Shown: positions 1 through 12,160 of the stretch, one piece after another
Numbering within the stretch: the stretch's first letter is position 1
Layout: each line of letters begins with the position of its first letter
Source: Zanthoxylum bungeanum
Taxonomy: Eukaryota; Streptophyta; Magnoliopsida; Sapindales; Rutaceae
Direction: 5' to 3'
Length of the DNA stretch: 64,000 bases
Assembly (NCBI GenBank): GCA_019454045.1
Contig: SKCR01047732.1
Coordinates: 1-64,000, forward strand
Made by a program: the position numbers and the translations under genes
The notes under the pieces: model-generated
The model's input: only the letters and a program-made list of their open reading frames with translations
What the model was told of the DNA's origin: nothing
The model's database searches: none

Positions 1-3000
1 CACAATTTCAGATTTCGAGCTTGGACGTGTGTAGGCCGCTAAGATGCTCATGTTGAAATCCTGGATGCAGAATATTAGAACAAAATTATTCAAGAATTTT
101 TACCCAAGAGGAGAAACCACAACTGCATAAACAACAGTTTTCAAACATTATAACCCAAAAATGAAAAACTACCCACTGCTATTACAGTGGGTTGTATCTA
201 ATGGTTACCTATTATATAGCATGGCCTTCCAATATTTCAGAAAGTAACTAAAGTCTAAAAAATGAAAGTATTACACTACATTTGGTAGAGCGTCGCTCTG
301 CCAAACACCTACTTTACGCTAGCGCTAACGCTCACAAAACCATAATCTCACAACATGAGCTTATTTTTTTACGCTAGCTTATACTCTAGCTTTTGTTCCC
401 TAGCTTATACTCTCTGACAATACTCTCTACCAAACACGCCCTAAGTGTCCTAGGAATGTCAAAATTTTCAATGTTATGCAGAAAACATGAGAATAAATAA
501 GCATTTGAACTGTTTCCTAGAAACTAATCAGCTGTCAATAACAGATAACATATTTTACCCTGAAAGGATCACCCCGCAAAGACTGCACGAACATCGAAGT
601 CCCTAGGCCTTTACCCTGTGTAAAAACAGCACGATACATTCATTTCTCTTCAACTCAAAAGTAATGATATACAAGACTTTTCTTTTCACAAAGAGGAGAA
701 CTCTAAATAAAGCATTGGGGAAGAAGTGACTGGCTGCGGAGGTGCCAAGGTTAACTCAATCATAATAAAAATAGATAAAATTTGACATTTAGGTGATATA
801 GAGAACTTCCACCACACAATAGAGTTTGCCAGGCGAAAAGCAACCTCATTTCGTATCTCAGAATTGGAGACACCAAATTTGCATCAACAGTCAAGCACAG
901 AGCCATATTTCATACATCAGAACATTAGTGGTGGGCATATAATACGTAAATCAGAAGATTACTGTACCTCCAAAGATATATCTCTGAGACGCCTCCCAGT
1001 TTGAGCACAACAAATGCGAACTACATGTTCATCACAACTCCCACTGACTATATAGTCCCTACCATTCAGGTAATAGGAACGTGTATAATTTTGAGAGCTT
1101 CCTGTAGCAGTTATCTCAAAATTCAGGTGGACCCTCCCATCAACAGCTAGCAACTGCCTAACCTGGAAACATCAACACATTGGACTAAAGAATTTGCATA
1201 TTTTTCGAAAGAGAGAATTCAAATTTTCATTAAATGGAAATAACAAAGAAGCAAGTACAATCTACACAAGCAAAAAAAAAAAAAAAAAAAAAAAGGCGAT
1301 GAATCTTCAAATAGCCCTAAATGAGTAAAGCAGCCCTAAAAAGACACAACTTAAGCAATTTCCACAGTGATAACCCTTAAAATGACCTATAACTATTTTT
1401 CTAGCCATCAAAATGTGACCTAGTACAGGCCAAAAGCCCAAAACTAGCAGTAAACATGCTCTCGTAATGGCATAAGAGCTTTAGTGAGATGAGTATCCTA
1501 ATTACTGTTTTGCAGATGTGTATCAAAACTGTTCCATTGAGAGGAAAATGGATCAGCAAATAAAAAACTACACCTTTCAAATAGAACTTACCAAAGAATA
1601 ATTTCATCAAAAGTAGAGAAGCTTACTTCTTGACATCAATGGTTTGACATTTATAAAAGAATTAACCAAATTGCAAACTGCAAATAAATGCTTCACACTA
1701 TATCTATTCTAAACCAATCAAATTAATACTCAGAAGCTAAATTTTAGATACCCAAAAGGCCAAAACTACTCACAGATCTTAGAACAGGTAAAGGACCACA
1801 CATCAACTCATTTAGTTAACAGTTTTCAAAAGTTACCTCATTGTCAACAGCTGACACAAGAAGATAATGATCATCTGGAGAAAAGCAAACCATCACATTT
1901 CCTTTAGAACTTGAAGCAGTATAGCAAGGCTGTAATGGTGTCTGTCTCAAGTCCCACAATTTGACATCTAGATCAAAAGAAGACGTAGCAAATATTGTTG
2001 GGGAATGATTTGAGAACTTTACAACATTTATATGCTCTCGATGCATATCAGTGAACACCTGCAAGCGTCTTCCACTATTGATGTCATAAAGAGCTATATT
2101 CTTGGAATATCCACTAGCAAGAAATAGTTCATCCGTAGAGTTAACATGAACGGATGTCAATTGGTCAAATTCATCAAAGGTGACAGTACCAGCACCATAA
2201 TGCATGCCTCTAAGTGTCAATGGCATATGCCTGATATCGTACAACTTCAATGAACCATTATCTGAACCAGCTATGAGCTAAGAGGTAAAAAAAGGAGAGA
2301 TGGAGTCAGAACTTTCAACGTCATTGAGGATTGATAATGCAAAAGTAAGTACTCTAATAATTCATCATTCAACAACATTAAGCAATAATAATATACATAA
2401 TAGATATTGAGCCCAAACTAAATATATATGCAGTTTGTTTGTCCAATTGACAACCATTATTCAAAAGCAATTACAATGCTTGCAAGTTGCATCACTATCA
2501 TTGAATGGCCGTATAACCATACTACTCGTGTAAATTTCATATTCAATAAAGTCAGCAGTGCACTGCAATACAAAGGGAAATTATTGAACACTTTGAAAGA
2601 ACAATCTAGGATAACATTATTGATCATTGTGCATTATTCATACCTTTGAGGGAAACTTCTTGAGCCAACAGAGTCCCAGCACACTATTCATAGCACCGAA
2701 TGATGGAATATAACTAACAATATTCTCATTCTCATGGTTAACTACAACTATTTCACCATCTAAAGTTCCAAATACCATCAGGCAAGAGATAGACGGATGA
2801 TACTCAAATTGCCTAGGACGAAAGTTCCTGTTCTCATCTCCTATGTTATTGCCTGAAACAGAAAGTGTATGAAGGAGAGGCCAAGCAGAAGATCCAACTT
2901 TGGCAGCACAAAGGGACCTTGTATAGAAATATTGAGACATTCCGGAAGGATATGATGACTTTTTCCTAGGAGTCCGCCCAAGAGTATGACTTGCTTTTAT

Positions 3001-5622
3001 TTCACGTTGCTGCAAAATACTAACTACACTCTCTTTATGCTTCCTCCCATAAGGTAGGTGCTCAAAGTATTGTGAATATGTAATAGTAGCCCTATCACGG
3101 TCAATCTTTCTGATGGGTAAGTTATCTAAAAACTTCAACTTTGGTAATGAAGCTATCATATAATCCCTATAATGTTTCTCAAAGCATATTGGAGAAGCAT
3201 GACAAGCTATATACTTCAAAGAAACATCGGCAATACACCTTGTAAGAGCACCTGCTGAGGATTCTTCTTCATTTTGATTCGACAATGCGTCAAAAGATAC
3301 CTGACAAACAAATTAGAACTATAAATATTAAGGGAATTGAAGGGCAAGTTTGTATGATAAGAAACAAGCATTAATTAATATTATAGTAGAAACTCAAAAC
3401 CAAGGTTTTTAATGGAGGTCGGGATAAGACAGGTGAAGAAAATAACATAAGAGCTCTTGCTAAAATGCCAAAGTATAACACTTAGATCTAAATCATCTGA
3501 CAATGATCATTGCATACAATCATATTAATTATTTTCACAAACCCTGTTACATTATATAATTCATGAGATAGAAATAAATTTGTTTTCTTTAGTGCCCAAA
3601 CCACCAACCCCACTCCAATATGATTATTACAATACAATTCAAAGTTTCTAATACTATGTTTCTAGTCCCATTACACAATTAAATTAAATTTTAAGAGAGA
3701 GCAAGACTGCCAAGACCACTCAAGATTATAGTGGGAAAATTGACCATGCGGTTTACCTCATTCCCAAGATCGACCTCTCCATCCAGCCGAGGAACTAAAT
3801 TAGATAAAAGCTCTATGTAATCATATTCATGCTGGTGACGTGAGACATCCACTTCACTATCATCAGAAGAATCCTCAACCAAAATTTGAGAATCAGGAAT
3901 TAAAACCACATTATCATATGCTCCAATGGAAGCACAGCTGTTCAGTTGACTGAAATCAGTTTTGTCATCTCTATCAGATGATCCAGAAGAATTGCCAGTA
4001 TCATCACAACACAACCAATTCTGAAAACGAAGTTCTGCTAGAGAAGGGAGTTTAGAAAGTGCTGCAATAGTTGTCCAAAGATTCCCTACTCTGGTCTCAC
4101 ACATCGAGAGGCACATTAGATTGGGCATGCAAGTAAAACAATTTTCTTTGAAACTCGTTAGTGACGTACTGTAGTCAAGATTAAGAGTGTGTATTCGTCT
4201 GAACTCGCCCATCATGTTAAGCTTTCGAATACGCGAAGACCTTAAGTTTAGAACTTCACATGTCAAACCTCTCTGAGAAAGATCCCTAGCAATGAAGCTC
4301 AAATTAGTGATGACTTGCACATGCGTGTATATTGGAATTTCAAAAATACAACATGATGTAGATATTAGCATTCCTACATGAATAATACGATATCAATTGA
4401 CATTATATACATGCACCACTGTGTTTAATGATTCAATTATACCACATTATGGGTATAAATAGATAAGTTACTTGGAGAAAGTGCATATAAAATACTGATG
4501 TATACCGTATAAAATCTTTCCCAAATGATGAATCCTGTAGATCAACTACTCGAAGCTTTTGATCAATAGCATGCATCAACGACAAAGCAAATTCTCCAGT
4601 TAACATACATGATGATCCACCACGTATGTCGACTGCTTCAATCTCAGATGCACCAATTTCCAAGCATACTTCAAGAAGCGGTTGAATATCAGTATCCTTC
4701 AGGTATTCCAATATAATCTCCAGGGTACATGGTTCGTGCTGGGACTTTCTAACATCAGCCTAATGACAGAAGCAAAAATAATCAGATTCAATTATTTGTT
4801 TCCATCAACAAAGTACTAATGTAAGTATGCAATAACGAAACAAAAGACAGAAAAACCAACAAATAAAATATTTGTTCGGCTTGCAAACCTTGTTAAAAAA
4901 ATTTGTTTTCGCGTGATAATGGATAAAAAGATCGATAGAGAAAGGGATTCCGATGGTATTTTCAAGAAGCAATATTGTTTAACAATTTTGTATGGCTGTA
5001 TCTAAATTACATCCAAAAACTTGAAATTGTACTCTGATTCCCGCAAATTGAATAAAAATGATTGCATTCATACAGAGTTCTTTGTTAGGAACCAAAATAC
5101 CAACCTTAAAAAAACCAGACAAAATTGCAGGATTCGGTAACACATCATGCCTCCTGCATGAATCAAAATACCTAAACCAAAACCATAAATAAATTAATAA
5201 AATTCACACACCTTCGGCAAAATCATTAACATCAAAACAAAACATAACAAAACAAAAAAAAACAACAATGGCAAGTCAAAAACCTATCTATATTTTCACT
5301 AATTTAAGTACAATACAATATAAAACGCCAGCATGCAAAAACTTTACCCGTCCACTGATACACAGTAACCCAGTTGCCAAACAGACCCTACACTCAATAA
5401 AGTCTTGCACTATCAAATTATCAAAACAAGTTTACCAAATTCTAAACTAGAATTACTTTAAACCTTCAATTATTGAAAAATTATAAACTTTATATATTAA
5501 TTAAACTAAAACTGTAAAACATCATCAAATTAAGTTCCAAAAAATACTGCAAAACGATGAAGAAATGAAAAAAATATATCGAATTGTAACCTCTGTTCCA
5601 AGGTGTGAATATCGGTGACCAT
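1..5622 (-). CDS. LRR-WD40 repeat protein gene (9 exons, 3' end beyond window)
   Basis: Nine exons on the minus strand join in one frame (2304 nt, 768 codons so far): 5591-5622 (ATG at 5622), 5105-5171, 4506-4759, 3757-4297, 2644-3300, 1837-2277, 968-1162, 559-615 and 1-60, all with GT/AG introns. The exon 4 acceptor was chosen because it is the one that keeps the frame. The N-terminal third has leucine-rich segments (LRVVDLQDSS, CEVLNLRSSRIRKLN, IHTLNLDYS), then an acidic Ser/Asp-rich stretch. From exon 5 on come WD40 blades (GSLKLYDIRH, NIALYDINSG, DVKLWDLRQ, DEHVVRICC). The blade ending VKLWDLR fits the DWD (WDxR) box of CUL4-DDB1 substrate receptors, so a ubiquitin-ligase adaptor role is possible but inferred. 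LRR plus WD40 in one plant protein is uncommon. No symbol is assigned. The frame is open throughout. Confidence 0.88.
271..443. mobile_element. Small MITE-like element in an intron
   Basis: The left end contains TTTGGTAGAGCG and the right end, read in reverse complement, contains GTTTGGTAGAGAG, giving short imperfect terminal inverted repeats. The interior holds repeated TAGCTTATACTCT motifs and a GCTAGCGCTAACGC stretch. It lies in the intron between the exons at 559-615 and 1-60. I could not define a TSD, so the superfamily is open. Confidence 0.45.
1272..1294. repeat. Poly(A) tract, 23 nt
   Basis: Uninterrupted A run in an intron of the LRR-WD40 gene; it reads as poly(T) in the sense of the gene. 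Confidence 0.9.
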
Positions 5623-5760
5623 GCTGATGAGGTTCAATATTTTATCGGCGATAAATCAGGATTGCAAAAAAAAAAAAAAAAAAAAAAAAAACTAAATAAA
5701 TAAATAACTGGAGAATGGATGAGGGGTGGGTAAGTAGTTGACACTTGACAGGCATGTTAT
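5623..5760 (-). promoter_or_regulatory. 5' leader and proximal promoter of the LRR-WD40 gene
   Basis: This stretch lies immediately upstream of the ATG at 5622. It carries a 26-nt A tract at 5666-5691, which is a T tract in the sense orientation. No clear TATA box or transcription start could be fixed by eye. Confidence 0.35.
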
Positions 5761-7080
5761 GCTTCTGAAGAGATTTTCAGATAAATGTCCATTCTTTGTG
5801 TAATTTAGGAGAGATGGCATTAAGAAATAATCATTTTCAAATCCAACACAATTCTTACAAAGCGAATTACTTCACTGCCCTTACTAAAGCACATTTTTCT
5901 CTTCCCTTACCTTCACAAACTTATAATTAAGGATGGGAACTCGATGAATATAATACGAGGATAACAATATATATGGTTCATTCAATTAACATATATTAAA
6001 ATTTTATTTTATCAAGTCTTAATATATCGGCCTTGATGATCTCTATGTGAGTCTACGTTTATACGGGGATTTTACTTATATTAAAACAAATACGCCAATA
6101 TCAGTATCCAACATGCCCAACTAAATGGTATAAAAATTATCTCCTTATCGGCACTTAACATAACGAGTCTAGCAGGCCCATCCCCATAGGAATTTTGTTG
6201 GTGGTATATGTAACCACGATTACTTTCAAACGAAAGATCATTAATTTTAATAAAATAAAAATTAAATTAAAATATAAGAAAAACATATTTTAAAACAATA
6301 TAATTTGTACTAAACTATATTAGAGTTTATGCTTTTTTTTTATTTTTTAACTTGATCATTATGGATTTCCAAAACCGCCACCTATTTATTTCCTATCACG
6401 TCCATTTTTACTTGGCAACGCTCTATTATTCAATGATGTGTCTTAAGTACTTAATGTGATGTCCTCCTTACTTACTTCGTTTACTTTCTCTTATGATGTA
6501 TCCTATTTGAGGATATGTACTTCGAAATCCTCTAAAATAAGTCCCTTATGAATGGGTCTAGTTGCCCCGAAGGATATTCTCCCATAACCAAGTACTTCAG
6601 ATCTATCCATAACAACTTTCTCTGAGATTCCTATGAATGAATTATGCTTGTTGGTTTACTTCAGAGTTATTCAAAGTAAGTTTATCTCTGTATAACATCA
6701 TGAAAGGCATGTGACCTCATACTAACGTGGATGTTATGAAAATCCTAATTCACATTGGAATATGTGATTACACTCAAAAGATACTCGCGATTATCGCAAA
6801 ATAGATTGAGAGATCGATCACACATAGAGCTTGACGGAGGGTGCCACTAAAACTAAAAAAAAAAAAAAAAAAATCACAACAACTTATAAACTAATAATTA
6901 AAAATTAAATTAAATTGAAGTTTGTTTTAGAACAATATAATAAAGAAAATATAGAGTTTACTCGAAAAGCAAAAAAAAAAAACAAATCATAGCGTGAGGA
7001 TCCTTTATCCACTTTAATCATGATAGACCTAATTTTTCAACCAGGCCATGCATGTACTACTTTATTAGTAGCATGATAGT
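5761..7080. other. Intergenic, no gene recognised
   Basis: AT-rich DNA with frequent stops in all frames. I see no coding domain and no element with readable termini. It includes homopurine and A runs near 6850-6875 and 6969-6980. Confidence 0.6.
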
Positions 7081-7194
7081 ACCGTATGTGCACGCTCAAC
7101 CCATATACGGTTCAAAATACATGGGTTCGAGTTTCACACCGTATGTGCACGCTCAACCCATATATGGTTCAAAATACATAGGTTCGAGTTTCAC
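7081..7194. repeat. 57-bp tandem duplication
   Basis: A 57-bp unit starting ACCGTATGTGCACGCTCAAC occurs twice head to tail (7081-7137 and 7138-7194) with only a couple of differences. Each unit ends with GGTTCGAGTTTCAC, which resembles a tRNA B box, so the block may come from a SINE-like sequence. The short open frame across it only reflects the duplication. Confidence 0.85.
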
Positions 7195-7681
7195 ATCTCG
7201 CATGGAGGCCTCCCACATTGAACTTTTGGGACAAAGTCATGCAGATTATGTCGGGCTAAACAACTAGGTCCATTAGATACCACAATAGCCCAAAGTGGAC
7301 AAAAGATGCTCGTTAGGGGTGTGAAAATGTGTAACTTCAATCGTCATATATACACAAACATACACACGCTAACAACCTTTGATACTGAAATTCACCTATT
7401 ATGGTCCCGTTTGATATTGTGATTTGATATGTGGTGAGATGACACAACTGTATTTTGATTAAAATATAATTTTTAAATATTTATTGAATGATAAAAAAAA
7501 AAACAAAAATCATTAATCGTGATTTCTTTTCAAAACTAAATTTTGAAAAAACTAAATTTTTTAGCTACCAAATTATTAAAAAAAAAAAAGATGACTGAAA
7601 TTATTTTTTAACATAAAATAAAATTATATAACATCGTTTATAAATTATTATTTAATCACTATATTTTTCAATCGCAATCGC

Positions 7682-7719
<38 letters not shown>

Positions 7720-8184
7720 TACAGTGATTGTGCTACTAAAAGAGAGTTGGAAATAAATGGCATGGTTAAATTCATTTTTTAAGGTTATATGAACGAGCCC
7801 AATTCCTATCCGTTCATCAATAAGCCCACCGGTCCATTTATATTTTGGGTCATTAGCAATCACAATTCATTTAGATTTGAGATTGGGCCAAGGAAAAGTG
7901 ATGCTGCCATGACCTATATATGCCCATCTTTGCAACTGCATTATTCTTGTTTTGAAAATATAAATGGATTTCATTTTAATTTGGCAAATTTATCTAAAAT
8001 TACCACACATTTGAGATGTGAAATAGTAAATTGTATATCATCCCACATAAGATATTAAATTTTCACTCAAAACCAAACCAAACAAACAAATTATTTTCCC
8101 CATTAAATGGACTTATTTATGATTCACGTCTAGAATTCGACAAGTTTTATCCGAACTTGAGATTGGATACAAAGAAAATTATAA
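7195..8184. other. Intergenic with a 35-nt poly(A) tract
   Basis: No gene is recognised. An A run occupies 7683-7717; its complement gives a meaningless poly-Phe reading frame. The remainder is AT-rich and full of stops. Confidence 0.6.
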
Positions 8185-8193
8185 CTTAAATGC

Positions 8194-8512
8194 ATAGTTT
8201 TAAGAACCGGGCCGAATCAGCCTGTCAAACTAATCAAATAAGGAACCGATCTTAAATCCGGTCTAGCTAAATAATAAAAATCAACCTTCTAAAAATCAGT
8301 CAAAACTGATGAATCAGATTAGATTGGTTCAATTTTTTTTTAAATTTTTAAATCCAAAAACTAAAATTTAATAATTTTTTATAAATTTTAATTAAATAAA
8401 ATTATTTATGACATATGCCGATTTTTTCAAAATGATTCAATTGATCGAACCATTGACCTATTTAATCTTTTAGATAATCGATTTGATCAGCCGTACGGTT
8501 TTGAAAAAACTG
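8194..8512. mobile_element. 319-bp MITE with 9-bp TSD (MULE-like)
   Basis: The element is flanked by identical 9-bp direct repeats CTTAAATGC (8185-8193 and 8513-8521). Its ends form imperfect inverted repeats: the left reads AGTTTTAAGAACCGGGCCGA and the right, in reverse complement, reads AGTTTTTTCAAAACCGTACG. There is no coding capacity. A 9-bp TSD is characteristic of Mutator-like elements; the imperfect termini make the superfamily call tentative. Confidence 0.65.
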
Positions 8513-8521
8513 CTTAAATGC

Positions 8522-9669
8522 TAAACACATTAAAATCTCATCATAAATAGAATCGTAATTAGAAACCTAATTATCTTTGGAAAAAAATAATAAAAAATTT
8601 ATCGTCCAATTAATCCATGATTCCCACCCTTCAATCCCCTCTTTTATTTTTTCTTTCCCCCTTTTGGCAAACCCTCCCAATTGTGAACATAAGCTGGAAT
8701 GATTCTGAAAAATCATCAAAAAAGAATTTATTACAAAGAATCACCAACTACTATGTGCTTCATTCAAGCATAAATATAGTAATTAAATCAAAAATAATAA
8801 TATCAAGAGAGAATTTTAAGAAAGTGGGGGACCTCAAAGATATTAATAAACAATTTCTGCAGTTGTCAATTTAAGAAGACATATTCTCAACAATATGATA
8901 TTATTACTTGCACCATTATTTTCAATTATTTAATTGTGTGGTCCTTTTTTTTCTTTTATTTTTTTCTAGCAAAGCTATTTTATGAATTATGTGAAATCGA
9001 CTATTAAAACGAGGGAAGAATAGTAAAATCCTCTCGATATTTAGTAAAATTAAATGAAAATCTCCTAATTTTTTTAGAATTTAACCTAATATTCTCCCAA
9101 ATTTCCAAGAGATTCAAAGATCCAAAAAAGAAATGCCCAAGAGATTCAAACAGTTGGTAGCTATTATGCATTGTTTGGGAAAGATATTAGAGATACACTT
9201 ATTAATGATACGTCATTATTTTCGTCCTTAAATTCATTCGGCCTCTTCATTTTTGGGAGAATTTTATTTTCGGTTAACAATTATTAATGGGTAAAGTGAT
9301 TACATATGCTCTCAAAGAAAACATTTGGTTCAAAAGTTTAAACCCTATAACGGACGAGTATCGTCCACTCAATAATTTGATTTGATTCGTTTTGAATTGA
9401 CAAAGAGTGTTGATATCAATCGAAGCAAAGCTATAATATCATAGGCCCAATGTAGAGTTTCGGCAAAGCTTTCAATGTAATGTCAATATCACAATATACA
9501 TAAATAAATAAATAGATAAAAATAAAATAAACGTTTCAAACTTTGAAATCAATTTTTTTATTTTCTTTCTCAACAAAACTTTGTAAAAGTCAATAAAAAA
9601 GGCTCCTCTTGTTCATGCAAATTTTCAACAATTTGGATAAGATTATTGGTGATATGGTAGTAGTAACAA
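8522..9669. other. Intergenic, no gene recognised
   Basis: AT-rich DNA. The short open frame near 8617-8874 has no recognisable domain and a composition like its surroundings, so it is treated as chance. Confidence 0.55.
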
Positions 9670-9840
9670 GTGGTCCACGTGATTTGATGATGTAGGATTT
9701 ATGATTTAATTTTCGGATCCTGAGTTTGAATACAAAAAAAATATATTTTTATAAGAGCCGGGATAATCGAAAATTTTACCTACTCTATTTAAGCTCAAAA
9801 AATGATAATTTGATCATAGGATTTTCAAATTTAAAAAAAT
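9670..9840 (+). mobile_element. SINE copy 1 (degenerate)
   Basis: It shares the order of landmarks with the better-preserved copies at 13548 and 14317: a tRNA-like head, GGATCCTGAGTTTGAATAC in the B-box position, a middle part like AATCGAAAATTTTACCTACT and TTTAAGCTCA, and an A-rich tail. It is more diverged than the other two and I could not find a TSD, so the ends are approximate. Confidence 0.55.
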
Positions 9841-9869
9841 CTATATATAAGTGTCAATGCCTCGTGTAC

Positions 9870-10050
9870 GAGTAAATCTTTGGTGCAACAGTGGTATGGA
9901 TGACGTGGTACCACCAACCAATTAAAAGATAACATGTTTAATTTTCTTCCTATTTTTTAGTTGTTTTTTGACTTTTTAGCACGCGTGGCAAATGATGGTT
10001 GGCTTGTTACATGGATGATGTGGTACCACTGTTGCACCAAAGATTTTCTC
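9870..10050. mobile_element. 181-bp MULE-type MITE, 27-bp TIRs, 9-bp TSD
   Basis: The terminal inverted repeats are near perfect over 27 bp: the left begins GAGTAAATCTTTGGTGCAAC and the right, in reverse complement, begins GAGAAAATCTTTGGTGCAAC, both continuing AGTGGTA. The element is flanked by the perfect 9-bp direct repeat CTCGTGTAC at 9861-9869 and 10051-10059. TIRs beginning with G and a 9-bp TSD fit Mutator-like non-autonomous elements. It has no coding capacity. The well-preserved ends suggest a fairly recent insertion. Confidence 0.88.
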
Positions 10051-10441
10051 CTCGTGTACACAACTAAGTTGAAGTTTTTAAAAAAAAAATCAAAAAGTTT
10101 CCAATCAAAATTGTTAAAGATGACTTAATATCTCCAACTTTTTTTATACATTCAAAAAGAAAGAATAAAGTGAAGGTCATTATCAAAAAGATGGTCACCG
10201 AACTTTTCCTAAAAGTATTTACCCCATCTCTCACTTTCTCTTAATTGAAAATTTTAATTATTTTAATTTAAAATTCACCCAAAAGTTAAATGTATATTAA
10301 GGTCTTCGACACTTCGTATTAAATTATTGTACTTAGGCTTAATTTTATAAACATATCCCCTAAAGTATTTAAGTTATTTTTTCTCAACATATATCCTATA
10401 TAAAACATTCAAAGTTAAGAAAAGCTCATTTACTTCAAAAT

Positions 10442-10889
10442 TTGTCTATCAACCTTAGAGATGTGGATGGCAATGTTCGAGTGGGGGATGTTAAGAAGAT
10501 TAAGTTTTCTCAAGATATAGCTTCATTCGAAGCAGAGTCTCTCTTTTTTGGACTTCAATTGGCTGTACAGGAAGCGCTTCTGCCATTGATCGTGGAAACT
10601 GATTTGATTCAAGTAGTAAACTTAGTCTCCAGGAAAATTGAGAGTCGGCTCGAAATAGCGTGGACTATCGATGATATAGTGGAGTCACTGAAGACTTTTC
10701 AATCGACGGTAGTTTCTCATATCAGTAGAGATTGCAACACTGCAGCTCACTCTCTGGCAAATTTTGCTATTAATTTCGATGTTCCTGTTATTTGGACTGG
10801 AGACTTTCCTCCATATGTCCAATTGTTGTTAAACATGTAATTTTTCAATGAAAGTAATTACTTTCTTCTCCAAAAAAAAAAAAAAAAAA
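10442..10889 (+). pseudogene. 5'-truncated LINE: RNase H-like (RVT_3) domain plus poly(A) tail
   Basis: An open frame ending with the stop before 10843 encodes about 130 residues of the RNase H-like domain found at the C terminus of plant LINE polyproteins. Visible landmarks are the conserved acidic residue in FEAESLFFGLQLA, VETDLIQVVNLV with its Asp, and the terminal signature SRDCNTAAHSLANFA (family pattern R-x-x-N-x-x-A-H-x-L-A). The first catalytic Asp of the fold and everything upstream, including reverse transcriptase, are missing. The stop is followed by a short 3' tail and an 18-nt A run at 10872-10889, as expected for a 5'-truncated L1-like insertion. The first ATG is internal, so there is no genuine start. 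A host RVT_3 gene fragment is the alternative. Confidence 0.75.
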
Positions 10890-11602
10890 TCCCTATAATT
10901 TTGTCCACAATCACTAAGTTTAAGTAACACAAATCCAAACAAAAGCTAATAAATTTTGAAATTTATTATAATTGCCTTTTAATAACTTTTACAAATAAAT
11001 TATATATGTGATATAAATTTATTAGACGGTACTATAAATAACATGACAGAAATATACCCATATAATACATTCTCATCAAATTCAAAAATAATAATAATTC
11101 TTTAAAATCAGTATTTTATTTTATTTAATAAAAAAACTGACTTGAAATTTCATATCATATATTAAAATTTAAATTTTTAATAAATATGAATAAAATTTCT
11201 CTCGATGTGGAATTATTTAAGTTAAATTAGGGTGGGCAAATGTGTTCGAAAAACTCCTCAAAATATTAAGTTTGTTTATTTAAGTTCGGACTTAATAAAA
11301 CATCATCATAATATCAATTCAAAGTTCAAAGTTTAAGAAATTCGATTTTTTTTTTTTAAATGTTAAAAATATTAATAAATAATAATTGAATTGAAAAAGG
11401 TTTTTCAAAACTCCCCATTCAAATTATCAATTGCAACTGCCTTGGCTTGTAAAGGGGAAGGCTATTGGGTCAGGGGTAAAAAATGTATAACAAAAATTAA
11501 TGGGCTGGGCTTAGATGAAAGTACTTTTTTTCGAAAAAGACACTTGTATCCTCATGTTTTGAAAAAGACACATCCACATAGACCATATCCTTTAATAAAT
11601 TT
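10890..11602. other. Intergenic, no gene recognised
   Basis: AT-rich DNA with stops in all frames. A short frame around 11391-11624 shows no domain and abuts a transposon end, so it is not called a gene. Confidence 0.55.
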
Positions 11603-12152
11603 TAAGGGTGGTAAAATGAATTGACGAATTGAATTTGTATCGAATTTATACATGAATCGAATTAAAATATGATGAATTCGTATTCGATTCGTTTATTAAA
11701 CGAATACTAATATCAAGATTCGTATTCGATTCGTTTAACACGAATATTTGTTTAGTCATGATATGAATCAGTAACATAAATTATTATAATTTATTTACAT
11801 TAACTCTTTATATATATATATATCTATATATATATATATGAAATACGTAATTAATATATTTACTAAAAATATATCACCAAATATCGATAATATTATTTTT
11901 TTCTATGGTTATTAGTCATAATTTCTCGAATCTTAATTAAAAAATAACAATAAATAGTAAACGAAAATAATAAAACGAATAAACGAATCAATGAGCTTAA
12001 ATTCGTATTTAATTCGTTTAATAAACGAATCGAATCGAATTGACCTATTTATTAAACAAAATCATTTTTTTAAACCCATATTCGCATTAAAGCGAATCGA
12101 ATCGAATCGAATCGAAAGAATAAATGAATTATAACTCACATTGCCACCCATA
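11603..12152. mobile_element. 550-bp hAT-like non-autonomous element, CGAAT-rich, copy 1
   Basis: The ends are TAAGGGTGG on the left and TTGCCACCCATA on the right, an inverted pair. The flanks are ATAAATTT (11595-11602) and ATAAAATT (12153-12160), an 8-bp TSD with one mismatch. The body is full of ATTCGTTT/AAACGAAT/CGAATCGAAT motifs near both ends and has a TA microsatellite (about 11811-11840) in the middle. Related copies are at 43531-44087 and 63571-63857. The 8-bp TSD and TAGGGGTG-type ends fit hAT. No transposase frame is present. Confidence 0.75.
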
Positions 12153-12160
12153 ATAAAATT

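Noticed and set aside
7648..7863. Frame with a poly-Phe block
   Set aside because: It reads through the complement of a 35-nt poly(A) tract.
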